Below are positions 1 through 6,571 of a stretch of 9,969 nt of DNA, one piece after another. The position numbers and the translations under genes were made by a program. The notes below the pieces were generated by a model. The model saw nothing but the letters and a program-made list of their open reading frames with translations. It ran no database searches and was not told the origin of the DNA. This DNA comes from CAZGSV01 sp964528605 (GTDB taxonomy: Bacteria > Armatimonadota > Zipacnadia > CAZGSV01). Location of the stretch: the NCBI GenBank assembly GCA_964528605.1, contig CAZGSV010000115.1:1-9969 (forward strand), in the 5' to 3' direction. Position 1 is the stretch's first letter; each line of letters begins with the position of its first letter.

Positions 1-12
1 CGTTGGCGGCGC

Positions 13-33
13 GGACGGCATAAGATGCCGTCC
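13..33. repeat. Perfect 9-bp inverted repeat
   Basis: The arms GGACGGCAT (13-21) and ATGCCGTCC (25-33) are exact reverse complements around a 3-base AAG centre. As RNA this is a tight hairpin. It is not followed by a T-run on either strand, so a classical intrinsic terminator is not supported. It could be a REP-like intergenic palindrome, a terminator for a gene ending left of the window, or a binding site. Its copy number in the genome cannot be judged from one window. Confidence 0.6.
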
Positions 34-115
34 CTACGCCCTGGCGGGCACAGGGGCCCATCGCCATGTGCGTGACCCTGACGGGCACCCGTGCACCCAC
101 GCCCCGGGCGTGCGT

Positions 116-144
116 TTGGCCGGTGCCAGCGCGCGGTGTATTCT
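116..144 (+). promoter_or_regulatory. Candidate sigma-70 promoter for the epimerase gene
   Basis: TTGGCC (116-121) and TATTCT (139-144) each match four of six consensus bases and are separated by exactly 17 bases. Transcription would start near 151, giving a leader of about 50 bases before the ATG at 203. It is found by eye only. A two-box match of this quality occurs by chance at some rate, though the position is sensible. Confidence 0.4.
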
Positions 145-202
145 CTGCCCGTCGTGCGGCTCGGGGCCGAAAGAGGCCGACCGCCGAAGGGAGAGAAGCA
201 GC

Positions 203-1006
203 ATGGCGATGAAGGCAGCGCTCAACGCGATCACGATCAAGAATGCGCCGTTGTTGGAGAAGATTCGGGCGGCGGGGGAGGCAGGGTACGGGGGCATCGG
301 ACTGTGGGCCGACGAGTTGCAGAAGTTCCGGGCCGAGAACGGATCTCTGGACCGGGTCAAGGCGGCCCTCCAGGCCGCGAGGCTGGAGGTCGTCGAGATT
401 TGCGCGATCGGCGGGTGGATGTGGGCGGCGCCGGAGGCGCGCGAGAAGAAGTTCGCCTCGTGCGAGGAGACCTTCAGGCTGGCGCAGGAGGTCGGCTCGC
501 CGGTGGTGATCGCGTGCGCGAGCGAGGGCGAGGGTTCGCCGGCGCAGGCGGTGGAGGACTATGCCGTGGTGTGCGATCTGGCCAGCGACTACGGCGTGAC
601 GCCGGCGCTGGAGTTCATCGGACCATTCCGTATGGTGAAGGACGTGGCGACCGCCTGGGCCATCGTGCGCGAGGCGAATCGTCCCAACGCCGCCCTGCTG
701 GTGGACACCTTTCATTACTACCGGGGCTCCTCGCGCTTGGAGGACCTGGCGCAAGTGGCAGGCGGCAAGGTGGCACTACTACACATCAACGATGTGGTTG
801 ACCTGCCACGCGAGCAACTGAACGACGGCCACCGGGTGCTGCCGGGCGAGGGCGTGCTGAATCTCGATGACATACTGGGCGTGCTCGAGCGGCAGGGCTA
901 CCAGGGCTACCTGTCGCTGGAGTTGTTCAATGAGGAGTTGTGGGGCAGGCCGGCGGCAGAGGTAGCGCGCCGAGGGCGAGAGTCGCTGCGGAAGTGGACG
1001 GGCTAG
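203..1006 (+). CDS. Sugar phosphate isomerase/epimerase (AP endonuclease 2-like TIM barrel)
   Basis: This 267-residue protein fits the xylose isomerase-like TIM-barrel family (Pfam AP_endonuc_2, PF01261), which includes inositol-catabolism enzymes such as IolE and IolI and many sugar epimerases. It is probably cytoplasmic and metal-dependent. Visible support: E137 in ALEFIG, D168 and H171 in VDTFHYYRG, H194 in LLHIND, H210 followed by LPGEG, and E240 in SLELF. These are spaced like the usual metal ligands and catalytic acids at barrel strand ends. The ATG at 203 is chosen because AAGGGAG (187-193) lies 9 bases upstream and the fold begins there. The in-frame ATG at 68 would add 45 unlike residues. 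The stop overlaps the stop of the opposing gene. The substrate cannot be read from the sequence, and no other sugar gene is nearby. Confidence 0.9.
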   Translation: MAMKAALNAITIKNAPLLEKIRAAGEAGYGGIGLWADELQKFRAENGSLDRVKAALQAARLEVVEICAIGGWMWAAPEAREKKFASCEETFRLAQEVGSPVVIACASEGEGSPAQAVEDYAVVCDLASDYGVTPALEFIGPFRMVKDVATAWAIVREANRPNAALLVDTFHYYRGSSRLEDLAQVAGGKVALLHINDVVDLPREQLNDGHRVLPGEGVLNLDDILGVLERQGYQGYLSLELFNEELWGRPAAEVARRGRESLRKWTG

Positions 1007-2115
1007 GGCAGCGCCGCTAGCCAGCGGTAGACGGCGCCGCCTACAAGGGCCAGTCCCAGCACGGCGAGGGCGGCGACACGCGCCCAGGAGATGACCGCGC
1101 GAGGCCAGGGGGCGGGGAAGTAGGAGCGGCGCTCCTCTCCGTAGACGAAGAAGTCGAGGGACTTGCCGGTTCGCACTTCCACGCTCACCTCGGCGACGGG
1201 GAAGGCTTCGGCCTCCAACTGTTGGAAGAGCAGCGCCTGTCCGGCGGCGGAGGCGGCGCCTTGCTGAAGGAGGCGGACGGCTTCATCGAGGGGCTCGTTG
1301 AGCGGAGGGGGGCGCAGTTGGCGCTGCTGGCGCAAGGTGACGAAGGGCCGGGCGCGCACGGGGCGGAGCAGGTCGTCGGGCACCTTGGAGGCGGAGACGA
1401 TGAGCGAGGAGTCGCGGTAGGAGTAGCGGGCGACGAGCACGGCGTAGCGGCGCATCTGGCCTTGGCCGCGGCAGACTTCGCAAGTGGCGCTGCCGGTGCC
1501 GCGGCAGGCCGGGCAGGGAGTGATGCCGCCGCCCTCGAGGAGGAGGTCGGTGATGGAGCCGCGGCCGATGCAGCGTGGGCAGCGAACCAGGCCGAGGCCG
1601 TGGCACTGGCTACAGTCAACGAGTTGGTCGGTGCCGCGCAGCGGGTGGGACGCGGTCCTGTTAACGAAGTCGCTAGGGCGCGGGAGGCTGTAGGACCAGA
1701 GGTCGGCGACGGTGTGGGTGGAGACAATGGGCTCGGGGCCGAGGCGATCCTCTTGGTAGCGGAGGGAGCGGGCCTGGTACTGGGTAAGCAGGCGGACGCG
1801 GTAGGCTACCTGATTGGCGACCCTGGTGATGGGGGCGCGCTGCGCCCAGCGGTGGCGGCCGAGCAAACGCCGCGGCAGCGTTGCCCTCAGCCAAGTGGTC
1901 AGGACGGTGCGGGCCTGCTGCTCGCTGAAGGGCCTGAGCTCGGGGACGCTGATCTCCGCGGCGGGCGGGGCCTCTGGCTGGGCCGCCTGCGGCTGGGGAG
2001 GCGGCGGGGCGGCTTGCGCCGGTGGGGGCGCCTGCGGTGTGGGAGGCGGCTGGGGCGTGTCGCCGATCTCGATGTAGCGGAAGCGTTCTACCGGGTGGTC
2101 CCGTGGATCGTTCAC
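1003..2115 (-). CDS. DnaJ-type zinc-finger protein, SSUH2-like, with C-terminal membrane anchor
   Basis: The protein has 370 residues. Residues 21-55 are a Pro/Ala/Gln-rich linker. Residues about 60-165 are an uncharacterised folded region. Four CxxCxGxG zinc motifs follow (C168/C171, C179/C182, C201/C204, C212/C215), enough for two zinc ions as in DnaJ. Residues about 220-335 look mostly beta, ending in a KSLDFFVYG segment. Residues 341-363 form one hydrophobic helix with only a short tail, so the bulk is probably cytoplasmic and tail-anchored. There is no J domain or HPD motif, so it is not a DnaJ. The order (N-domain, Cys repeats, beta domain with a VYG-type end) resembles the SSUH2/SSU-2 family as I remember it; this is not verified. 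The start is a GTG at 2115, with a weak AAGG 11 bases upstream and a good promoter. Function is unknown; protein-protein binding is plausible. Confidence 0.85.
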   Translation of the reverse strand: MNDPRDHPVERFRYIEIGDTPQPPPTPQAPPPAQAAPPPPQPQAAQPEAPPAAEISVPELRPFSEQQARTVLTTWLRATLPRRLLGRHRWAQRAPITRVANQVAYRVRLLTQYQARSLRYQEDRLGPEPIVSTHTVADLWSYSLPRPSDFVNRTASHPLRGTDQLVDCSQCHGLGLVRCPRCIGRGSITDLLLEGGGITPCPACRGTGSATCEVCRGQGQMRRYAVLVARYSYRDSSLIVSASKVPDDLLRPVRARPFVTLRQQRQLRPPPLNEPLDEAVRLLQQGAASAAGQALLFQQLEAEAFPVAEVSVEVRTGKSLDFFVYGEERRSYFPAPWPRAVISWARVAALAVLGLALVGGAVYRWLAALP

Positions 2116-2141
2116 TTACAGCATCGCCTTACCCGCAAGGG

Positions 2142-2170
2142 ATGGTAGCAGCAGCAGGAAAGGGGGTCAA
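2142..2170 (-). promoter_or_regulatory. Sigma-70 promoter for the zinc-finger gene
   Basis: Read on the minus strand, TTGACC (2170-2165, five of six) and TACCAT (2147-2142, four of six) are separated by 17 bases. Transcription would begin near 2135, about 20 bases before the GTG at 2115. It sits in the divergent region shared with the kinase gene and does not overlap the kinase promoter. Confidence 0.55.
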
Positions 2171-2197
2171 AGGCGCTCCGGGCAAGGCGGTGGGCGC

Positions 2198-2226
2198 TTG
2201 CCTGGGAGTTGCGTTTGGGCAAGAAT
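2198..2226 (+). promoter_or_regulatory. Sigma-70 promoter for the PASTA kinase gene
   Basis: TTGCCT (2198-2203) and AAGAAT (2221-2226), each four of six, are separated by 17 bases. The same AAGAAT -10 box appears in the promoter at 5112-5140. Transcription would start near 2233, leaving a short leader with AAGGGAG (2238-2244) ahead of the start codons. If this promoter is real, the TTG at 2209 cannot be the kinase start. Confidence 0.45.
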
Positions 2227-2253
2227 GTGGTGGCGACAAGGGAGACGATGTAC

Positions 2254-4083
2254 ATGGTCGGAACCGCACTTAAGGACCGGTACCTGATCGAGGAGAAGGT
2301 GTCCGAGGGCGGCATGGCGGTGGTGTACCGGGCGCAGGATTCGGTGCTCAACCGCAAGGTGGCGGTGAAGGTGATGCGCCCGGAACTGCTGCGCGACCCG
2401 CAGTATCGGGAGCGGTTCAAGCAGGAGGCCAAGGCGGCGGCGTCGCTCTCGCACCCCCATTTGGCGAATGTGTACGACTTCGGCGAGCACGAGGGCAACC
2501 TGTTCATCGTGATGGAGTACCTCTCTCCGCGCACGCTGAAGGACCTGATAGCGCAGCAGGGGCCGCTGCCTCCGAGCGCCGCGGCGGAGGTGGGCCTACA
2601 GATCTGCGACGCGCTCAAGTACGCGCACGGGAACGGCATCATTCACCGGGACATAAAGCCGCAGAACGTGCTCTTCACTTCGGATGGGCGAGTGAAGGTG
2701 TCGGACTTTGGCATTGCGCAGGCGATGGGAGCGGGGGGGCTGACGGCGCCGGGGGAGGTCATCGGCTCGGTCTACTACATTTCCCCGGAGCAGGCGCGCG
2801 GCGAGCGAGCGACCGAGCGCAGCGACATCTACGGCCTCGGGGCGGTGCTTTACGAGGCGCTGACGGGGAAGGTGCCCTTCGAGGGGGACAACGCGGTGGC
2901 GGTGGCGCTGAAGCACGTGCAAGAGGAAGCAGTGGCCCCGCGGCAGGTGAACCCGGCCATTCCGCCCGACTTGGAGACGATAGTGCTGCGGGCGATGCGC
3001 AAGGACCCCCTGGCGCGCTATGCCAGCGCGGCGGAGATGATGCAGGACCTGACGCGGGCGCGCCAGGGGCAGCCGGTGACGGCCGGGCCGGCGGCAGAGC
3101 GGGCGCAGACGGTGGCAATGCCGCGCGTGGCGGAACCGCGCTTGGAGCGCGCTCCGGCGCCTCCAGTGCCGGCGGCCCCTCCCGCGCAGGAGCCGGTGGT
3201 ATTGCCCTGGACATGGGCGGTGCTGGTGCTGACGGTGGTGCTGGTGGCGGGCTTCGCGATCTACATCTGGGTGTTGCGCGGCCAGGGGCTGGGGAGGCAG
3301 GTCCGGGTGCCGAGCGTCGTCGGCCTGCGGGAGCAGGAGGCGCAGACGCAACTGTCCTCCGCGGGCTTCGGTATGGTGGTGCAAGAGCGGCGACCGACGC
3401 AGGACTACCCTGTGGGTACGGTGATTTCGCAGGACCCGGAGAACGGCACGCAGGTGAGGCAGGGGGAGCAGATCTATGTAGTGTTGGCGGCTCCGCCCGA
3501 GAAGGTAACCATTCCTGACGTGGTGGACTTGGCCGTGGACCAAGCCCAACAGCGCCTGAACGAGGCGGGGCTGGAGGTGGGGGAGATCAAGACCGAGTTT
3601 TCCAGCGAGGTGCGGCCGGGGCAGATCATCCGTCAGGAGCCGGCCGCGGGCAAGAAGGTGCCTCCGCAGACGGCGGTGGCGTTGTGGGTGGCGTCGTCCG
3701 AGAGCGTGGTGGAGCCGGAGCCGGGCACGACCGAGGAGCCCCCTACGAGCAAACCGGGCACTACGGAGGGCGCCACTACCACTGCCACTCCCGAGCCCAG
3801 CGGGGAGCCAACGGCCAAGCCCAAGCGCGAGAACGCGGAGGTCGAGATCTGGGCCAGTCGTTCAACGGAAGAGGAGGACCTAAGGAACATTACCATCGGC
3901 GTCACCATGGGCGATGCGCCGCACAAGATTCGCATCGTGGTGACCGACAGCAAGGGTGCGAGGGTGGTGCACGAGGACTCGCATCAGCCGGGGCATGGGT
4001 TCAAGGTGACGGTGCAGGGGCACGGCGACACGAAGATTGAGGTCTATCAGGACGGGCAGCTGCTGGAGGAGCAACAACGCTAG
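2254..4083 (+). CDS. pknB: PASTA-domain membrane Ser/Thr protein kinase (PknB/PrkC type)
   Basis: The protein has 609 residues and spans the membrane once. The Hanks-type kinase domain (about 9-270) has ATP lysine K39 in VAVKV, alpha-C glutamate E58, HRDIKPQN with catalytic D133, DFG with D151 and SPEQ with E179. The glycine loop reads VSEGGMAVVY, with Ser17 where the first glycine usually sits. A Pro/Ala linker leads to a transmembrane helix (about 319-341). Outside are two PASTA domains (about 350-413 and 418-481), a Thr/Pro/Glu-rich linker (482-525) and a C-terminal beta domain (about 528-609) also known from some Firmicutes PrkC-like kinases. PASTA domains sense peptidoglycan fragments, so a role in growth or wall signalling is likely. 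The ATG at 2254 is preferred because MVGTALKDRY matches the usual family start and AAGGGAG lies 9 bases upstream; ATG 2248 is possible. No PP2C phosphatase, FtsW or PBP gene is adjacent, unlike many pknB loci. Confidence 0.93.
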   Translation: MVGTALKDRYLIEEKVSEGGMAVVYRAQDSVLNRKVAVKVMRPELLRDPQYRERFKQEAKAAASLSHPHLANVYDFGEHEGNLFIVMEYLSPRTLKDLIAQQGPLPPSAAAEVGLQICDALKYAHGNGIIHRDIKPQNVLFTSDGRVKVSDFGIAQAMGAGGLTAPGEVIGSVYYISPEQARGERATERSDIYGLGAVLYEALTGKVPFEGDNAVAVALKHVQEEAVAPRQVNPAIPPDLETIVLRAMRKDPLARYASAAEMMQDLTRARQGQPVTAGPAAERAQTVAMPRVAEPRLERAPAPPVPAAPPAQEPVVLPWTWAVLVLTVVLVAGFAIYIWVLRGQGLGRQVRVPSVVGLREQEAQTQLSSAGFGMVVQERRPTQDYPVGTVISQDPENGTQVRQGEQIYVVLAAPPEKVTIPDVVDLAVDQAQQRLNEAGLEVGEIKTEFSSEVRPGQIIRQEPAAGKKVPPQTAVALWVASSESVVEPEPGTTEEPPTSKPGTTEGATTTATPEPSGEPTAKPKRENAEVEIWASRSTEEEDLRNITIGVTMGDAPHKIRIVVTDSKGARVVHEDSHQPGHGFKVTVQGHGDTKIEVYQDGQLLEEQQR

Positions 4084-5054
4084 GGGTTGGCGCCCCCCCC
4101 GGGCGGGGGGAGGAGCGAAGGGCTGGAGGGGGAGTGGGCCTGCCAGCGTCGTTGGGCCAGAAGCGGGCGCGAGGTAGCGTAGCAGTAGAGGCAGGCGTGG
4201 GCGCAGGTGTCGTAAGCGCCGATGTCTATCGAGCGGGCGCAGCCACAGCCGCGACGGGTGGGGCCCGGCGGGTACTGGGAGTCAACGTCCGGCCTGAGCA
4301 AGCGCAGCAACGCCGGGTCCAGGCAGCGTGAGGGGCCGGCGTTCTCGGGCAGCGGATAGTCTGGGCAGCAGGAGACCAGGCGCATTCCGTGGTCCCGTGC
4401 GACTTCGGCCAGGCGGGCGGTGAGTTCGGTTTTCAGTGCCGGGCTCGGGTCGTGCCAACCCAGGTTAGCGCGGCGCAGGCGCCTGACCACGCGCGCGTAG
4501 GGATAGACGAAACTCATGATGACGCGCTCAGTGGCGCCTTCGAGGGCGTTTGCCAGGCGGCCGAAGTTGCTGAGGTGGTAAGCCTCGTCGAGGTCGCCGG
4601 TGACAACGATGGGGTCGTAGCGCCAGTGCATGCGCTGGGCTCCGATCCGCTCGGCGAGTTGGCGCATCGCGCGCAGCAGGTCCGCGGGGTCCGGCAGCCC
4701 CGGCTCGAGGTTCTTGGGCAGCGCGGTGAGGGTGTGGAGGAAGTAGTAGGCGTGGCCCATGCGATCCAACAGCGGCAGGAAGGGGAGGAAGGGGCCGCAA
4801 TTGTGGGTCCAGAGGACCAAGGCGACGACGTCCGCGGGCGAGAGTGAGATCCCGTGGGCGGCGCCGGTGAAAGGGTGGTAGCACTGCACCCAGCCCGCCC
4901 GCAGCCGGGAGACGAGCCAATCGGGATAGCAGGCGGGGATGTCGGTCCTACGGCTGGCGGAGACGACCTGCGGCGCGTGGAGGCCCGGCAGGGGCGAAGG
5001 GGCCCCGTCGGGGGCGGGGGTACGGGCTGGGAAAGTTTGGTTTCCGGCGAACAT
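4080..5054 (-). CDS. DUF1848 family protein (radical-SAM-like, C-terminal Cys cluster)
   Basis: This 324-residue protein matches DUF1848 (PF08902). Recognisable blocks are VVSASRRTDIPA near the N-terminus (30-41), ISLSPADVVALVLWTHN (69-85), WRYDPI (144-149), ERVIMSFV (176-183) and, at the C-terminus, GCGCARSIDIGAYDTC followed by AHACLYCYA. The last part holds a CX3CX2C triad (C284, C288, C291) like the [4Fe-4S] site of radical SAM enzymes, but at the C-terminal end. C270 and C272 may bind a second metal centre. The reaction is not known to me. The ATG at 5054 is the start nearest the conserved N-terminus; ATG 5105 would add 17 unlike residues, and neither has a good ribosome-binding site. The antisense reading frame stays open to 5636, but that part lies opposite the secreted-protein gene. 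It is convergent with the kinase gene. Confidence 0.88.
   Translation of the reverse strand: MFAGNQTFPARTPAPDGAPSPLPGLHAPQVVSASRRTDIPACYPDWLVSRLRAGWVQCYHPFTGAAHGISLSPADVVALVLWTHNCGPFLPFLPLLDRMGHAYYFLHTLTALPKNLEPGLPDPADLLRAMRQLAERIGAQRMHWRYDPIVVTGDLDEAYHLSNFGRLANALEGATERVIMSFVYPYARVVRRLRRANLGWHDPSPALKTELTARLAEVARDHGMRLVSCCPDYPLPENAGPSRCLDPALLRLLRPDVDSQYPPGPTRRGCGCARSIDIGAYDTCAHACLYCYATSRPLLAQRRWQAHSPSSPSLLPPPGGGANP
4091..4110. terminator. G+C hairpin at convergent gene ends, possible terminator
   Basis: Eight C (4093-4100), then GGGC and six G (4105-4110), can form a 6-bp or longer all-GC stem eight to ten bases after the kinase stop. It lies inside the last codons of the opposing DUF1848 gene. 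There is no T-run, so rho-independent termination is doubtful. A codon-composition effect (Pro/Gly codons on the minus strand) is an equal explanation. Confidence 0.25.
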
Positions 5055-5111
5055 TTTGGGCGCAATCGGCCTTTTACAGGTGACAAGAAAGGGCGCTTTT
5101 AGCATAAGTAG

Positions 5112-5140
5112 TTGACAGTGGAAAGAGGAAGGGTAAGAAT
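5112..5140 (+). promoter_or_regulatory. Strong sigma-70 promoter for the secreted-protein gene
   Basis: A perfect TTGACA (5112-5117), a 17-base spacer and AAGAAT (5135-5140, four of six) lie in an A/T-richer pocket of the 180-base divergent region between the DUF1848 gene and the gene at 5235. Transcription would start near 5147, giving a leader of about 88 bases. It is the best promoter match I found in the window. Confidence 0.65.
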
Positions 5141-5142
5141 AA

Positions 5143-5170
5143 CATGCCCCGACCAGTAGCGGGAGGCATG
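5143..5170 (+). promoter_or_regulatory. Dyad at the transcription start of the secreted-protein gene
   Basis: CATGCC (5143-5148) and GGCATG (5165-5170) are exact reverse complements. The inner CCG and CGG bases (5149-5151, 5160-5162) extend the pairing with a two-base bulge. The element begins three bases after the -10 box, so it could be a repressor operator or a 5' leader hairpin. No regulator gene is adjacent, so this is a position-based guess. Confidence 0.3.
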
Positions 5171-5219
5171 TGGTGTGTGCTGGCGGGTGCGTTGGAGTGA
5201 GGCGGGAGGCGGGATGGCG

Positions 5220-5226
5220 AAAGGAG
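5220..5226 (+). promoter_or_regulatory. Ribosome-binding site deciding the GTG 5235 start
   Basis: AAAGGAG lies 8 bases before GTG 5235 and 11 before ATG 5238. The competing ATG at 5214 lies upstream of this site and has its own GGGAGG only 4 bases away. The later start also gives a compact signal peptide, so 5235 (or 5238) is preferred. Confidence 0.55.
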
Positions 5227-5234
5227 AGGGGCAA

Positions 5235-6422
5235 GTGATGATGGTAGCGAAAAGCGGTAGGCGCCAGTGGATCATTGCTGGTGTGGTGATGCTGACTGCC
5301 TTCTTGGGGGTGACAGCCGTCGGGGCAAATCCCTGGCTGCTGGAGACCCAACTGGCGGGCGTGAGGTTGGGCGACCACATTATCAACTACTTTGGCCATA
5401 AGGACGGGCACCCCAGCGCCTTCGGCGTGCGCACCTGGTACGGCACGCCTACGGGCATTGTGGTGGCCGCAGCGGGTCAGCCGATGGCCCCCGCGGCGGG
5501 TGTCATGCCCATGGCAGGCGCGGGACCGGCTGCTGGTGCGGGCGGCCCGGCGGGCCCGGGGGTGCCGCCCACTGCGGCGTATTCGCCGGTTGGTGGAGTG
5601 CCCGCTGGCTTTGGGGGCAGCACAGGCGAGGAGCAAGGACCGTTCAGCCTTCCGGGATTGGCCCTGCCGGGCGCAGTGCCTGGGATGCTCGGCACTGGCG
5701 TGAGCGGCTCCTCATATCAGGGGTTGGAGCAGTCGCCGGCGCTGATGATGCCTAGTGCAGGCATGGCTGCATTCCAGAAGAGGAGGGGCGTGACGATGAG
5801 GCCAGGCGCGATCGGCGGCGGGGCCGCGGGCCCTGCGCGTGGGCCAGGGGCAATGGCTGTGGCGCGTCCCGGGGTGGGGCCGGCGGTCGGCGCTGGACAG
5901 GCGGCGCAGCCTGGGGCGGGTCCGCCTCCTCAGGCATTTCCGGGCGCGGGCGCGGGTGCGGCGGTGCCGATATGGGCGATGCCCATTTGGTTCGATCTGC
6001 GCACGGACGCCTACGGTCAGCCTGAGGTTGAGTACATCTACTACAAGGGCGGAGACGTGGTAGTGGGTATAGTGTGCGATTCGCGCGGGTACATCACTGC
6101 GGTGGCGGTGGCGGGGCGGGAGTGCGAATTCGCGCGGACGGCCATGGGAGACCCGGAGCGCACCATCAAACTGGGGGACGGGTTCAAGAAAGTCATCTAT
6201 CGTTACGGTTACCCGGACCGCATCGAGACCTTCAGCGGCGGCGGCCCGGGCACGCCGTTCACTGGCTCGGTGAGTTTCCAGGGTACGAGCAACGTTTTCG
6301 AGCGCGACTGCATCCTCTACTACGACCAGCAGACCCCAGACGGCAAAGAGAAGAACGTCGCGTTCACCCTGCACGACATGCTGGTGACGCGCGTTCACAT
6401 CTGGATACCCACTGAGTTCTAG
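5235..6422 (+). CDS. Secreted protein of unknown function, duplicated domain with a Gly/Ala/Pro-rich insert
   Basis: I do not recognise the family. The protein has 395 residues. Residues 1-31 are a signal peptide: basic K6-R10, hydrophobic 12-29, likely cleavage after AVGA31. Residues 32-80 include VRLGDHIINYFGH. Residues about 80-243 are low-complexity Gly/Ala/Pro/Met sequence with no predicted fold. Residues 244-395 are folded and mostly beta. The folded parts look like two copies of one unit: LGD, helix, a YG or FG turn, then paired strands. Copy 1 appears to be 41-63 plus 265-294 (EYIYYKGGDVVV..ITAVAVAG). Copy 2 is 309-390 (IKLGDGFKKVIYRYGYPD..CILYYD..VTRVHIW). The low-complexity stretch would thus interrupt copy 1. 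There is no lipobox or second membrane helix, so it is probably exported and free. It has its own promoter and is followed by a hairpin, so it is likely monocistronic. Confidence 0.8.
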   Translation: MMMVAKSGRRQWIIAGVVMLTAFLGVTAVGANPWLLETQLAGVRLGDHIINYFGHKDGHPSAFGVRTWYGTPTGIVVAAAGQPMAPAAGVMPMAGAGPAAGAGGPAGPGVPPTAAYSPVGGVPAGFGGSTGEEQGPFSLPGLALPGAVPGMLGTGVSGSSYQGLEQSPALMMPSAGMAAFQKRRGVTMRPGAIGGGAAGPARGPGAMAVARPGVGPAVGAGQAAQPGAGPPPQAFPGAGAGAAVPIWAMPIWFDLRTDAYGQPEVEYIYYKGGDVVVGIVCDSRGYITAVAVAGRECEFARTAMGDPERTIKLGDGFKKVIYRYGYPDRIETFSGGGPGTPFTGSVSFQGTSNVFERDCILYYDQQTPDGKEKNVAFTLHDMLVTRVHIWIPTEF

Positions 6423-6451
6423 TTCGCCAGGGGCAATCCTTTGAGAGAGTC

Positions 6452-6477
6452 GGAGGCGGTCCTGCGGGGCCGCCTCC
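6452..6477 (+). terminator. Terminator-like hairpin after the secreted-protein gene
   Basis: GGAGGCGG (6452-6459) pairs exactly with CCGCCTCC (6470-6477). The inner bases T6460-C6462 and G6467-G6469 can extend the stem by three pairs (one a T-G wobble), leaving a TGCG tetraloop. It starts 30 bases after the stop codon. The following TTAGT is a poor T-tract, so termination may be weak or factor-assisted. The rest of 6423-6571 holds no gene, and I see no clear dnaG promoter in it. Confidence 0.55.
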
Positions 6478-6571
6478 TTAGTCATCAGGGAGCGGGCGAC
6501 TGGAGTGCGGAGCGTGGGAGGGGGGAAGCTAGAGTCCGGCCGGGAGCGGCGGAGCGTGCGGTGAAGTTGTC

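Noticed and set aside
68..202. In-frame upstream extension of the epimerase gene from ATG 68
   Set aside because: The added 45 residues do not resemble the family, the extension would cover the candidate promoter, and ATG 203 has a well-spaced AAGGGAG.
1011..1037. Small nested inverted repeats just after the epimerase stop as a terminator
   Set aside because: Stems of five to six bases inside the coding end of the opposing gene and no T-run; likely chance in GC-rich DNA.
1003..2115. Zinc-finger gene as a DnaJ chaperone
   Set aside because: No J domain or HPD motif; only the cysteine-rich region is shared.
1222..2148. Long + strand open frame of about 308 codons
   Set aside because: Antisense to the zinc-finger gene; its Gly/Ala-rich product is what Pro/Ala codons give in reverse in high-GC DNA. 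The minus-strand protein has clear motifs.
2596..3549. Long minus-strand open frame opposite the kinase
   Set aside because: His/Arg/Leu-rich shadow of kinase and PASTA coding sequence, with no recognisable domain.
5055..5636. Upstream extension of the DUF1848 frame by up to 194 codons
   Set aside because: The frame is open, but it runs antisense to the secreted-protein gene and its promoter, and lacks family similarity.
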